Assembly: GCA_964458935.1 (NCBI GenBank)
Contig: CAYWKS010000038.1
Span: forward strand, 1 to 25,529
Source of the DNA: CAYWKS01 sp964458935
Lineage (GTDB): Bacteria; Planctomycetota; Phycisphaerae; Phycisphaerales; Zrk34
DNA length: 25,529 bases
Reading direction: 5' to 3'
This document shows positions 8,378-15,951 of the stretch, piece after piece. Both the position numbers and the translations under genes were made by a program. The notes under the pieces are model-generated. The model had not been told where the DNA came from. It made no database searches and saw only the letters and a list, made by a program, of their open reading frames with translations. Within the stretch, counting starts at the first letter, position 1. Each line of letters opens with the position of its first letter.

Positions 8378-9448
8378 TCAGCAACGCCCGCGGTCGTGCG
8401 ACCGCTGCCCCGGTCCGTCATCCAGCATGGCCAACGCCGCTTCCAGCACATGCGGCACCGTCACCCGCGTCATGCACCGATGATCGATCGGGCAGACCTT
8501 CAACTGGCAGGGCCCGCAGAACACGTCCTCCCGGATGATCCGCTCGCGCTCGCAATCGATCGCCGCCCACCGCGGATCGGTCGGGCCGAAAACCGTCACC
8601 ACCGGCACCCCCAGCGCCGCGGCGAAGTGCCGCGGGCCTGTGTCATTGGTGATCATCAGGTCGCACCGCTTGACGATGCTCTTGAGCAGCCGCAGGTCGC
8701 CGCCCTGCGCCGGCAGGTCGACCAGCGCGTTGTGCGCCGCGCCGTGCACCGCGTCGAGCACCCGCCGCTCCGCCGGCGAGCCGTTCACCACCACCCGCGC
8801 CCGCCGCTCGGTGATCAGCGCATCGGCCACCGCCGCGAAACGCCGCGCCGGCCAGAGCTTCGCCGCCCCGTACGAACCCCCGGGGTTGAGCAGCACGAGC
8901 GGCCCCTCACCCGGCGCCGCGCGACGCAACAGCTTCTCCGCCTCCGCGTCGTCCACCGGGTGCGTCTGCAATCCCAAAACCCGGTCGTCCGTCGTCCCGC
9001 CGATCCGCCCCGCCAGCGCCAGGTAATAGTCGATCGCCGAAACCGGCGTGTACCGCCCGCCTTCACGACGCGGCGTCAGACGATCGGTCAGCAGCCAACC
9101 CCGCCCGTCCCGCGCGTACCCGATCCGCCGACGCACGCCCGCCAGCCGCACCGTCGCCGCACTGCGAAAACTGTTGGGCAGCAGCAACGCCGTGTCGAAG
9201 TCTTCCGCGGCCACCACCTTCGCCGTCTGCCGAATCGATGCCTCACGCCGAACCACCAACAGATCGTCCAGCAGATCGCACGGGTCCAGCACCGCCGCCG
9301 CGCCCCGCCGAACCAGCCCCGCGATGTGCGCCCGCGGCAACGCCCGCCGCAATGATCGCAGCGTCGGCGTCGCCATCACCACGTCCCCCACCCACGTCGG
9401 CAGCACCACCAGCAGATGACAGATGTCCGCATCCGATCCCTGCGCCAT
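8378..9448 (-). CDS. Glycosyltransferase family 9, heptosyltransferase II-like (WaaF type)
   Basis: A 356-residue GT9 protein of ordinary length for the family. The N-terminal nucleotide-fold start LLVVLPTWVGDVVMATPTL and the C-terminal donor-site motif NDTGPRHFAAALG followed by VTVFGPTDPRW are characteristic of ADP-heptose:LPS heptosyltransferases. The Cys-rich segment FCGPCQLKVCPIDHRCM near the C terminus is also common in WaaF-like proteins. It would add heptose to lipopolysaccharide core on the cytoplasmic face of the inner membrane. The adjoining upstream gene on the same strand (74 bp away) is another glycosyltransferase, and a GmhB-like heptose-phosphate phosphatase lies about 2.4 kb further on, so surface glycan assembly is the local theme. 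Confidence 0.88.
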   Translation of the reverse strand: MAQGSDADICHLLVVLPTWVGDVVMATPTLRSLRRALPRAHIAGLVRRGAAAVLDPCDLLDDLLVVRREASIRQTAKVVAAEDFDTALLLPNSFRSAATVRLAGVRRRIGYARDGRGWLLTDRLTPRREGGRYTPVSAIDYYLALAGRIGGTTDDRVLGLQTHPVDDAEAEKLLRRAAPGEGPLVLLNPGGSYGAAKLWPARRFAAVADALITERRARVVVNGSPAERRVLDAVHGAAHNALVDLPAQGGDLRLLKSIVKRCDLMITNDTGPRHFAAALGVPVVTVFGPTDPRWAAIDCERERIIREDVFCGPCQLKVCPIDHRCMTRVTVPHVLEAALAMLDDGPGQRSHDRGRC

Positions 9449-9522
9449 CCCCCGATTGTAACGCCAACCCCGACCTCAACCCCCCGCCGGCAACGCCCCC
9501 CCGCGCCGCGCCGGCCCTCGCG

Positions 9523-10512
9523 CTACGCCTCGCCCGTGACCGTCTGCTCGGCGATCCGCCCGATCTCCGCCGCGGTGTGCGAAAAAGACGACCAGTACGA
9601 CCCGAGCACCCGAGCGGTCCGCGAGAGGCAGTACAGATCCACCACCGCGTCCCGCACCCCCGCAACCCGATCCCGCGCCACGTCACGCGGCCGGCTGAGC
9701 ACCCGGTCCGGGAACTCCCCGCCAAGCCGATCGACCACCTCCGGCGAATCGCTGGCCACGAAAAACCGGGTCGCCGGCCTCAGCTCGACCTCCGCACGCA
9801 TGGCGGCGATGAACGCCGCGACCGGGCTCCGCTCGATCGACCGCAGGTTGTCGCCCCGCCGCACGTGCACACCGATGGTGTTCGCATCGAACACCGCCGC
9901 GACCCGATCGATCGCCGCACGCAGCTCCGGCACCGGCTCGAATATGTCCAACGCCCCATCGTCGACGGGGTAGAACTTCTCGTACGAGCGAAGCATCACC
10001 GACCGCGCTTCGCGGACCCGCTCCCGCAGCCCGTCGCCGTGAACGCCGCCCACGCGGACCTCCGCTTCGCTGAGCCGCAGGTCGAAACGCCGCCGCCGAA
10101 TCCATTCGAGCGCCGCTCGACCACGCGTACCGGGGTGCAGCTCGTGAGCCAGCAGCTTCTCGCTCAGGCCGCCACGCCGCCCGTTTCGGATACGCACGTC
10201 CACGTCGCCGACGCGCGACAGCGGCGCGAACAGCTCGTCAAACCCCGCGCCCAGTTCCCTGTCCACGTACCACACCACACGCAGACGCCGCCGCGCCGCT
10301 CGCGCCAGGGCCACCGCCGCCGCCGTCGACCGCATGCGGTTGCACAACCCGCCGATGGGGATGAACGTGATCAACTTCGCCCCGGGGACCCGGTCCCCGC
10401 CCCATGCACCGCCGCCGGGCCGCCCGGAGACCCTCCCCGAACTTGGCCCGCGCGCCCGGCCGGCCAGTATCCTCCGCGCACCCCAACCGGGCAAGCCGAC
10501 CGCCCAGGCCAA
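9523..10512 (-). CDS. Fucosyltransferase-like glycosyltransferase (NodZ/GT23-like)
   Basis: A GDP-fucose-type glycosyltransferase fold is suggested by the N-terminal motif IPIGGLCNRMRS and the donor-site motif GVHVRRGDN, followed by FFVASDSPEV and LGSYWSSFSHTAAEIGRI near the C terminus. These resemble NodZ-type alpha-1,6-fucosyltransferases and O-fucosyltransferase-like proteins. The start is uncertain: the frame is open to TTG 10512 (329 residues), but the first 46 residues are Gly/Arg/Pro-rich and unlike the domain, and no ATG lies before the motif. TTG 10374 (283 residues) is an alternative. It probably acts in the cytoplasm on a surface-glycan precursor together with the neighbouring heptosyltransferase. 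The acceptor is unknown. Confidence 0.7.
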   Translation of the reverse strand: MAWAVGLPGWGARRILAGRARGPSSGRVSGRPGGGAWGGDRVPGAKLITFIPIGGLCNRMRSTAAAVALARAARRRLRVVWYVDRELGAGFDELFAPLSRVGDVDVRIRNGRRGGLSEKLLAHELHPGTRGRAALEWIRRRRFDLRLSEAEVRVGGVHGDGLRERVREARSVMLRSYEKFYPVDDGALDIFEPVPELRAAIDRVAAVFDANTIGVHVRRGDNLRSIERSPVAAFIAAMRAEVELRPATRFFVASDSPEVVDRLGGEFPDRVLSRPRDVARDRVAGVRDAVVDLYCLSRTARVLGSYWSSFSHTAAEIGRIAEQTVTGEA

Positions 10513-10578
10513 CTCGCCGTGCCACTGCCTCCGACCCCGCGATCGCCGCCCCCGCGTCGCGCACGACCCGGTGCCGAT

Positions 10579-10608
10579 TTGACATCACGCACCGCCGAGC
10601 CTTAGCTG
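10579..10608 (+). promoter_or_regulatory. Candidate promoter of the membrane-protein gene, near-leaderless
   Basis: A perfect TTGACA -35 box at 10579-10584 is followed after 18 bp by a weak -10 (TAGCTG, 10603-10608). Initiation 6-8 bp further would fall at or beside the ATG at 10616, which has no Shine-Dalgarno sequence, so the transcript may be leaderless. Confidence 0.4.
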
Positions 10609-10615
10609 AATCGCC

Positions 10616-11272
10616 ATGAAGCTGAGTTCGTGCGTGACCCCGAGGCGCCTGTTGCTGCTGTCCCTGGCCCTGGCGCTGGGATACGCGGTAGCCCGGTACG
10701 TGGTGTTCAAGGGTGTCGACACGGCGCACCTGCCGCTCTATGTCACCAACAAGGCCCTGTCGCTCGCCGCCATCTCGCTCCTGGCCGCCGCCACCTTCCT
10801 CCCGCAGCAGTCCGAGATGAAACGCCGCCTCTTCGGGTACGGCTTCATGCTCGTGTTCCTGCATCTGTTCCTGTCGCTGCTCATCACCTCGCCCGCCTAC
10901 TACGCCAAGTTCTTCACCGATGAGGGGAAGATGACCTTCTCAGCGGAAATGGCCATGCTCTGCGGCGCGCTGGGCGCCGGGATCATGGTGCTGCTGTTCC
11001 TCCGGCAGTACGCGCCACTGCGCGATGCCGCCGGCAACCTCACCACGCTGCACGCCGCCGCCGCCGCACCCCTCGTCTTCGCCCTCACCGCCGGCCACCT
11101 CGCCTTCATGGGGGCGGCCGGCTGGTTCGCCGTTGATGACTGGCCCGGCGGGTTGCCGCCCATAACGATGCTGGGCTTCATCGCGGCCGTCGCCGGACTC
11201 GTCGGCAGCGTGACCAACCGCAAGACATCCCTGTCGCCCCGTACCCGCACCCCGCCGCCGCAACACCACTGA
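10616..11272 (+). CDS. Polytopic membrane protein of unknown function
   Basis: A 218-residue hydrophobic protein that I do not recognise. It shows about six predicted membrane helices, near residues 12-30, 45-62, 73-95, 110-130, 145-165 and 182-200. The N terminus is positively charged (KLSSCVTPRR) and the C terminus is a short basic, Pro/His-rich cytoplasmic-looking tail. There are no catalytic motifs or conserved Cys/His clusters beyond scattered residues. It is transcribed away from the glycosyltransferase pair and stands alone before the long repeat. The ATG is preferred because a TTGACA promoter box ends 31 bp upstream and no other start fits the first helix. Confidence 0.7.
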   Translation: MKLSSCVTPRRLLLLSLALALGYAVARYVVFKGVDTAHLPLYVTNKALSLAAISLLAAATFLPQQSEMKRRLFGYGFMLVFLHLFLSLLITSPAYYAKFFTDEGKMTFSAEMAMLCGALGAGIMVLLFLRQYAPLRDAAGNLTTLHAAAAAPLVFALTAGHLAFMGAAGWFAVDDWPGGLPPITMLGFIAAVAGLVGSVTNRKTSLSPRTRTPPPQHH

Positions 11273-11394
11273 CTCGCCCCATGCCGGCCGCGGGCGGCTC
11301 GTCGCATCGGTCGGCGACCACACGCCGCCACGGTGCGCACGCCGCGACACGCCGCCCCGGCCAATCCCAAAGCCGCTCAATATTTCCTATCGCA

Positions 11395-11422
11395 TTGACA
11401 CGAAACTGGTTAACGCGATACC
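11395..11422 (+). promoter_or_regulatory. Possible promoter reading into repeat copy A
   Basis: TTGACA (11395-11400) is followed after 16 bp by GATACC (11417-11422), a poor -10. It points into the 335-bp repeat starting 50 bp later. The sequence outside copy B has no matching box, so if the repeat is transcribed this promoter is not part of the unit. The rest of 11273-11394 shows no gene. Confidence 0.25.
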
Positions 11423-11471
11423 GCGCACCGTCGCGACACACCCGTGCGCACCACCGCGCGCCTCGGTCCCT

Positions 11472-11806
11472 TTATGGAGGCACCATCACCCTTGAACCGG
11501 CAAACCGACCACAAGCCCGTCGCCCATGCACTCGCAGTTCTCTGCTCTATGCTCCAACACACGCTCCCCGTGTCCGCCCGGCCACGGGCGGTCACAGGTC
11601 AACGCCACACGCAACCCACTTTACAACAAACACTTACCTCGCGTCTGGGCCCGGCGGCGGGGGGGGCCCACCCGGACACGCGACGCCCCGATGCGCCCCA
11701 GACCGTCGTTTACGCGTTGGCGAGGCAGAAACCGCGTCCGCCCGAGCCGTCCACCCGGACAACCACGCTCCCACCAGCCCGGAATGAATGTGCCCTGGAA
11801 CCGGCC
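11472..11806 (+). repeat. 335-bp inverted repeat, copy A
   Basis: This segment is the reverse complement of 25144-25478. Both ends, the internal C8/G8 run and the translated sense and antisense frames agree without a mismatch or indel. Identity stops sharply at 11806 (GGCC then G versus C). At the left end a GGTCC just outside is shared if a 2-bp gap is allowed. It contains strong stems, including CCGCCCG/CGGGCGG and a TCGCGT/ACGCGA stem enclosing GGGCCC/GGGCCC, all in reverse-complement form here. The open frames inside are Arg/Pro-rich and look like GC-driven artefacts. I recognise no transposase, terminal repeats or known RNA family. It ends 11 bp before the stop codon of the HAD gene. Confidence 0.93.
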
Positions 11807-11817
11807 GGAACCGGCGA

Positions 11818-13062
11818 CTATCTCTGCCAATGCAGCAGGAGCAGGGTGATGACCAGTAGCTGCAACAGCGCGGCTCCCAGCAGCCAGCCGATCATCGTCG
11901 CTGCTTCGCCGACGTTGAGCACGCCCAGCAACGCACAGAACCCCGCCAGCGGTTGCGCCACGCCCAGCCCCAGCGTCTTGTGCATCGACCAGTCGCTGTG
12001 GTCGGCGTGCCGCCCACGCCGCAGCTCACGCACGATCTGCCCAAGCAGCTTCTTCTCGTCGGCGTCCTCGTCCAGCGGCTCGTCCACCGGCGCGTCGGCC
12101 TCGTCCGGCGCTCGCGGGGGCTCGGCCGGGGCCGACGCCGCGACCGGTCGCTCGCGCTGCGCCGCCTGCGACGCTGCGGCCGGCTTCTCCGCCGCCGCCT
12201 CCGACGCGGTGCGCGAGATCGGCTGGGTCATCCGCGCCGTCGAGGTCCGCGGCTCGCCCAGTTGCGCATCGGAATCGGTCACCGGCTGGATGTCCCACGG
12301 CTTGAAGGGCCGATGCACTCGCGGCTCGCGCGCCGGCGGACGCTGTGTCGGATCGAGCTTCTCCACCGCCGGGTACGTCGATCGCTTGGCCACTGGCGGC
12401 ACCTCCGACGCCGCGGCCGACTCGTCCGACGCCTGCCGCGACGCGGTGCGCGGCGCCGCCTCCGCCGAACCCCCGGCCGCATCCGGCCGCAACGCCTGGG
12501 CAATGATCCGCGCCGCCTCCACGAGGTTCCGCGCGACGAAGTCCGGCTCCGACCCCGCGTCGCCGGTCGTGGCGAGGTCGGCCACGTCCGCGCCGGGCGC
12601 GGGTACACGGATCGTCCGCACGCCCGCCGCCTTGCCCGCCTCGACATCCCGCGCCGCGTCGCCCACCATCCAGCACAGCGACAGGTCGAGGTTCAGGTCC
12701 GCCGCGCCCTGCCGAAGCATGCCCGGCGCTGGCTTCCGCCACGAATGCTCCCGCCGGTACCGGGGCACCGTGCCCTCGGGGTGGTACGGGCAGTAGTAGT
12801 ACCGATCCACGGTCGCGCCATTGGCGTGCTGCTTCAGCAGTTCGCTGATGCGGCCATGCACCGCCTCGACGTCCGCCTCGCCGTACTTGCCGCGGGCGAC
12901 GCCGCCCTGGTTGGTCACGACCACGATCTTGTAACCCAGCCCGCGCATGGAGGCGACCGCCGTCGCGGCGCCCTGGATGAGCTTGACCTGTTCCGGGTCG
13001 CCGAGGTCGGCGTCGTTGCGGATCAACGTGTTGTCGCGATCGAGGAAGACGGCGCGATTCAT
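11818..13062 (-). CDS. GmhB/HisB-type HAD phosphatase with membrane-anchored C-terminal extension
   Basis: From ATG 13062 this is 414 residues. Residues 1-175 are a HAD-IIIA phosphatase of the D,D-heptose-1,7-bisphosphate phosphatase/histidinol-phosphatase family: FLDRDNTLI (nucleophile D8, acid D10), VVTNQGGVARGKYGE, YYCPYHPEG, RKPAPGML and MVGDAARDVEAG. The structural zinc loop is incomplete: CPYHP is present, but the second Cys pair that normally precedes RKP is replaced by HSW. A low-complexity Ala/Pro/Arg/Glu linker runs from about 180 to 340, and the last 60 residues contain two membrane helices (about 362-382 and 386-410). GmhB proteins are usually near 190 residues and soluble, so this fusion is unusual. 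The frame stays open upstream to 13155, but ATG 13062 starts directly on the domain. Confidence 0.82.
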   Translation of the reverse strand: MNRAVFLDRDNTLIRNDADLGDPEQVKLIQGAATAVASMRGLGYKIVVVTNQGGVARGKYGEADVEAVHGRISELLKQHANGATVDRYYYCPYHPEGTVPRYRREHSWRKPAPGMLRQGAADLNLDLSLCWMVGDAARDVEAGKAAGVRTIRVPAPGADVADLATTGDAGSEPDFVARNLVEAARIIAQALRPDAAGGSAEAAPRTASRQASDESAAASEVPPVAKRSTYPAVEKLDPTQRPPAREPRVHRPFKPWDIQPVTDSDAQLGEPRTSTARMTQPISRTASEAAAEKPAAASQAAQRERPVAASAPAEPPRAPDEADAPVDEPLDEDADEKKLLGQIVRELRRGRHADHSDWSMHKTLGLGVAQPLAGFCALLGVLNVGEAATMIGWLLGAALLQLLVITLLLLHWQR

Positions 13063-13201
13063 GACCCTCAGATTACTCTGCGGCAACGTGCGGTGACAAA
13101 TGGCAGCGTGCCGGTTCCCCGCGACCGGGCCGGGCGCCCGACGCGGACCGATCAACCCCGTGTTGGGGGGGCCCGGGCGCCAGAGCCGGGCGCGGCGGGC
13201 G

Positions 13202-14185
13202 TCAGGCCCAGTCGACGTTGCGGCGGGGATCGGGCAGCTCGCCGCGGAGTCGTTCGAACCCCTGCCGCTGCTCGTCGGTGAGCGTCTCGGGCACGTCGAT
13301 CCGCAGCACGGCGTAGAGGTCGCCCTGTTGGCCCCGGCTGTTGCGGATGCCCGCGCCGCGGAGGCGCAGCTTCCGCCCGCCGCCCGAGCCCGGCGGGACC
13401 TTGAGCGTCGCCCGCCCGTTCAGCGTCGGCACGTCCACCGTGGCCCCGAAGACCGCCTCGTCGATGCTGATGGGCACGTCGACTTCCAGATCGAGCCCGT
13501 CGCGGCGGAAGTAGGGATGGTCGGCCACGCGGATGGTGAGGATCAGGTCGCCGGCCTCGCCACCGGCCGGCGTCGGCTGGCCCTTGCCGCGGAGGCGGAG
13601 CTTGGCGCCGTCGGCCGTGCCCGCGGGGACCTTGACGTCGAGCGTCTGGTCGGCCCCGCCGCCGCCGAGGCGGATGCTCGTCGTCCCGCCGCGGGCGGCG
13701 GTGACAAACGGCACGGTGAGGGTGTGCTCGATGTCCCGGCCCTTGCGGGGCCGGCGGGTGCTTGTGCCCGCCCCGCCGCCGAACCCCGCGAACCCGCCGG
13801 CGCCGCCGGCCTGACGGCCGCGGCCGCCGAAGAACTGCCCGAACAGGTCCTCGAACTCCGACGGATCGACCGACGCCGTGCGGAAGCTGAACCCGCCGGG
13901 GCCGGTGTTGGATGCACGCCAACCGCCGCCGAACGGCCCCTCGCCGCCCGCGCCGGTCGCCCCGCCGTGCACGCCCGCGTGGCCGTACTGGTCGTACCGG
14001 CGCCGCTTGCCCTTGTCAGACAGCACCTCGTAGGCCTCCTGGACCTCGGCGAACCTCTGCCCGGCCTCGGGCTCGGTGTTCACGTCGGGGTGATACTTCT
14101 TGGCGAGCTTGCGATAGGCCTTCTTGATCGCGGTATCGTCGGCGGTCCGCGGGACGCCCAGGATGTTGTAGTAGTCTTTGGCCAT
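13202..14185 (-). CDS. DnaJ-like co-chaperone (class II, CbpA type)
   Basis: A 327-residue Hsp40. The J domain (residues about 4-69) contains the HPD motif in KKYHPDVNTEPEAG. A long Gly/Phe-rich region (about 72-140, GGFAGFGGG) and the C-terminal substrate-binding domains follow (GRDIEHTLTVPFVTAA, then LDLEVDVPISIDEAVFG). The Cys-rich zinc-finger repeats of canonical DnaJ are absent, so this is a CbpA/DjlA-like class II J protein that stimulates DnaK ATPase in the cytoplasm. No dnaK or grpE lies nearby. It is divergent from the endonuclease III gene, with 87 bp between the two start codons. Confidence 0.9.
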   Translation of the reverse strand: MAKDYYNILGVPRTADDTAIKKAYRKLAKKYHPDVNTEPEAGQRFAEVQEAYEVLSDKGKRRRYDQYGHAGVHGGATGAGGEGPFGGGWRASNTGPGGFSFRTASVDPSEFEDLFGQFFGGRGRQAGGAGGFAGFGGGAGTSTRRPRKGRDIEHTLTVPFVTAARGGTTSIRLGGGGADQTLDVKVPAGTADGAKLRLRGKGQPTPAGGEAGDLILTIRVADHPYFRRDGLDLEVDVPISIDEAVFGATVDVPTLNGRATLKVPPGSGGGRKLRLRGAGIRNSRGQQGDLYAVLRIDVPETLTDEQRQGFERLRGELPDPRRNVDWA

Positions 14186-14272
14186 AGATGGCTAATTCTA
14201 CCGGTGCTGTCGGGAAGTCAACCCGTGGCGACACGGCGGGTCGCTGGTACCATGCGGTCGCAGGAGCCGCCC

Positions 14273-14947
14273 ATGCCCACCACCAGGACCCCCGCCACGC
14301 CCGCCGCACCGGACCCCGAGCACCGCAAGCGGGCCGGCCGCGTCTACCGCAAGCTCGCCAAGGCCTATCCCCAAGCCCGGTGCGCCCTGACGCACAGCGA
14401 TGCGTATGAACTGCTGGTCGCGACGATCCTCTCGGCCCAATGCACCGATGAGCGGGTGAACATGACCACGCCCGAGCTGTTCGCCGCGTATCCCACGGTG
14501 CAGGCGCTGGCCGCGTCGAAGCAGGCCGACGTGGAGAAGATCATCCGAAGCTGCGGGTTCTACCGCAACAAGGCCAAGAGCATCCGCGCCGCGTGCCGCA
14601 CGATCGTCGACGAGCACGGCGGCGAGGTTCCGGACTCGATGGACGAGCTGCTCAACCTCCCGGGCGTGGCCAGGAAGACCGCCAACGTTGTGCTCGGCAA
14701 TGCCTTCGGCCGGAACGAAGGCGTCGTTGTGGATACGCACGTCAAGCGGCTGAGCCATCGCATGGGCTTCACGGAGCACACCAACACCGACAAGATCGAG
14801 AAGGACCTGATGGCGCTGTTCCCGAGGAACAAGTGGACGATGCTCAGCCACCTGCTGATCTGGCACGGCCGGCAGGTGTGCAAGGCGCGGAAGCCCGACT
14901 GCGCGAGTTGCCCGGTCCACGCGGATTGCCCGAAGGTCGGGGTGTGA
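14273..14947 (+). CDS. nth: Endonuclease III
   Basis: A 224-residue bifunctional DNA glycosylase/AP lyase for oxidised pyrimidines. The helix-hairpin-helix LLNLPGVARKTANVVLGNAF carries the catalytic lysine K135, and VVVDTHVKRLSHRMG supplies the catalytic aspartate D154. The C-terminal [4Fe-4S] loop has the standard C-x6-C-x2-C-x5-C spacing at C203, C210, C213 and C219. The start at ATG 14273 is supported by AGGAG six bases upstream (14262-14266); the frame is open much further upstream, but that is antisense to dnaJ. Its stop codon touches the recX start (TGAATG), so the two are translationally coupled in a DNA-repair pair. Confidence 0.95.
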   Translation: MPTTRTPATPAAPDPEHRKRAGRVYRKLAKAYPQARCALTHSDAYELLVATILSAQCTDERVNMTTPELFAAYPTVQALAASKQADVEKIIRSCGFYRNKAKSIRAACRTIVDEHGGEVPDSMDELLNLPGVARKTANVVLGNAFGRNEGVVVDTHVKRLSHRMGFTEHTNTDKIEKDLMALFPRNKWTMLSHLLIWHGRQVCKARKPDCASCPVHADCPKVGV

Positions 14948-15589
14948 ATGACCAGCATCACCGCGATCAAGCCGACGGCGCAGGACCCGGCGCGTTACAC
15001 CATCCGGGCGGGCGGCAAGGTCGTCGCGACGCTGGCCGAGTCGTCGGTGAAGCGGTTGGGGTTGAGCGTCGGTGCGGCGTGGACCGATGCGCTGGCGGCA
15101 GAGGTCCGCGAGGCGGCGGCGCGGGACAAGGCGCTGCGAGACGCGATGCGATCGGTCGGCCGACGCGCCCAGAGCCGCGGCATGCTGGCCGAACGATTGC
15201 AGCGCCGGGGCTACGACGCCGACGACGTCGGGCGTGTGCTCGACCAGCTCGAAGCACGCGGGCTGATCGACGACGAGGCGTTCGGCAGGCTGGTCGTGAG
15301 GGCTGAACTGCATCGCAAGGCAGCGGGCGAGCGGCTGCTGCGCCACAAGCTCATGCAGAAGAAGGTGCCCCGTGAGCTGATTGATGGTGTGCTGGCCGAG
15401 GAACTGGCTGGGCGGGACGCCGTGGCCGAAGCCCGGGCGCTGGCGGAGCGTCGGCTGGCAACGCGGGCGTTGCAGCGGCTCGACGCACCGGCGCGGCAGC
15501 GGCGGGCCTGGTCGCTGCTAGCCCGGCGCGGCTTCGACGTAGAGACGATCAAGGCCGCACTCGACGGGTTGTTCGAGCAAGGCCCGTAA
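14948..15589 (+). CDS. recX: RecX-family regulatory protein
   Basis: A 213-residue protein with three-helix repeats typical of RecX: DKALRDAMRSVGRRAQSRGM, LAERLQRRGYDADDVGRVLD, EARGLIDDEAFGRLVVRAEL and a C-terminal LLARRGFDVETIKAALDGL. RecX binds RecA filaments and modulates recombination and SOS induction. The N-terminal 60 residues form a short beta-rich segment found in many RecX proteins. The ATG lies directly after the nth stop. RecX is usually beside recA; pairing with nth is less usual, and no recA is in the window. Confidence 0.85.
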   Translation: MTSITAIKPTAQDPARYTIRAGGKVVATLAESSVKRLGLSVGAAWTDALAAEVREAAARDKALRDAMRSVGRRAQSRGMLAERLQRRGYDADDVGRVLDQLEARGLIDDEAFGRLVVRAELHRKAAGERLLRHKLMQKKVPRELIDGVLAEELAGRDAVAEARALAERRLATRALQRLDAPARQRRAWSLLARRGFDVETIKAALDGLFEQGP

Positions 15590-15651
15590 CGGCCGGGTGG
15601 ATGCGGGTGCGTGCGGATGCGTGAGGCGGCGTGCGGCCCGGTGGGTTTTCC

Positions 15652-15679
15652 TTGCCACGGCCGCGGCGTGGCGTATATT
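15652..15679 (+). promoter_or_regulatory. Candidate promoter upstream of the mini-ORF
   Basis: TTGCCA at 15652-15657 and TATATT at 15674-15679 are separated by 16 bp, the first AT-rich element after recX. Predicted initiation near 15686 would give a leader of about 10 nt that begins with the Shine-Dalgarno of the tiny ORF at 15697. Confidence 0.45.
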
Positions 15680-15696
15680 GGCAACCGGAGGTCTGC

Positions 15697-15753
15697 ATGA
15701 GACGGCGCATTCTCTGGTTGTTCCTCTGGACGACACTGGCCTTCTGGCTCTGA
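15697..15753 (+). CDS. Possible 18-residue hydrophobic peptide
   Basis: A tiny ORF encodes MRRRILWLFLWTTLAFWL. GGAGG at 15687-15691 sits 5 nt before the ATG, and a TATATT box lies just upstream. The peptide has three Arg and then 14 mostly hydrophobic residues with three Trp, as in single-pass small membrane proteins or leader peptides. It stands alone between recX and the BMC operon. Evidence is positional and compositional only; chance occurrence cannot be excluded. Confidence 0.4.
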   Translation: MRRRILWLFLWTTLAFWL

Positions 15754-15790
15754 ACGGTACTCGCCGCGTCCTGCCTATCGTATAAGTCGT

Positions 15791-15810
15791 CTTCAATAAT
15801 CAAGTTGAAG
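15791..15810 (+). promoter_or_regulatory. TTCAA palindrome, candidate operator for the BMC regulator
   Basis: CTTCAA-N8-TTGAAG is a perfect 6-bp inverted repeat in an AT-richer stretch about 85 bp upstream of the predicted BMC promoter. A further half-site, CTTCAAC, is at 15930-15936, between that promoter and the start codon. The placement suits a repressor or activator such as the DeoR protein encoded at the end of the operon; the pairing is inference. Confidence 0.45.
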
Positions 15811-15873
15811 CATTGGTCGCGTTGCGCGGGCTGCATGTGGCCTGGCGATACCCAGCGAATGGTGATATTTATG

Positions 15874-15902
15874 TTGCCAGTACTGCAACTATATGATAGA
15901 TT
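15874..15902 (+). promoter_or_regulatory. Candidate promoter of the BMC operon
   Basis: TTGCCA (15874-15879), 17-bp spacer, TAGATT (15897-15902). Initiation near 15909 leaves a leader of about 43 nt to ATG 15952 and excludes the in-frame GTG at 15907 as start. The whole 15755-15930 stretch is visibly richer in A/T than the genes around it; apart from the elements listed it shows no gene. Confidence 0.45.
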
Positions 15903-15951
15903 TTGAGTGATATCTGGAATCAGTTGGTCCTTCAACAGGGGCGTGGACGTC

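Noticed and set aside
11444..11849. Protein-coding gene inside the 335-bp repeat (several frames are open in both copies)
   Set aside because: All frames are open because of GC content and are Arg/Pro-rich, each runs out into unrelated flanking sequence, and none has a ribosome site or recognisable motif.
13100..14272. Longer N terminus for endonuclease III (frame open for about 390 codons upstream)
   Set aside because: The upstream part is antisense to the dnaJ-like gene; AGGAG six bases before ATG 14273 gives the normal protein length.
15907..15951. GTG 15907 as the PduL start
   Set aside because: It lies within 5 bp of the predicted -10 box and has no ribosome site; ATG 15952 precedes the encapsulation helix at a normal distance.
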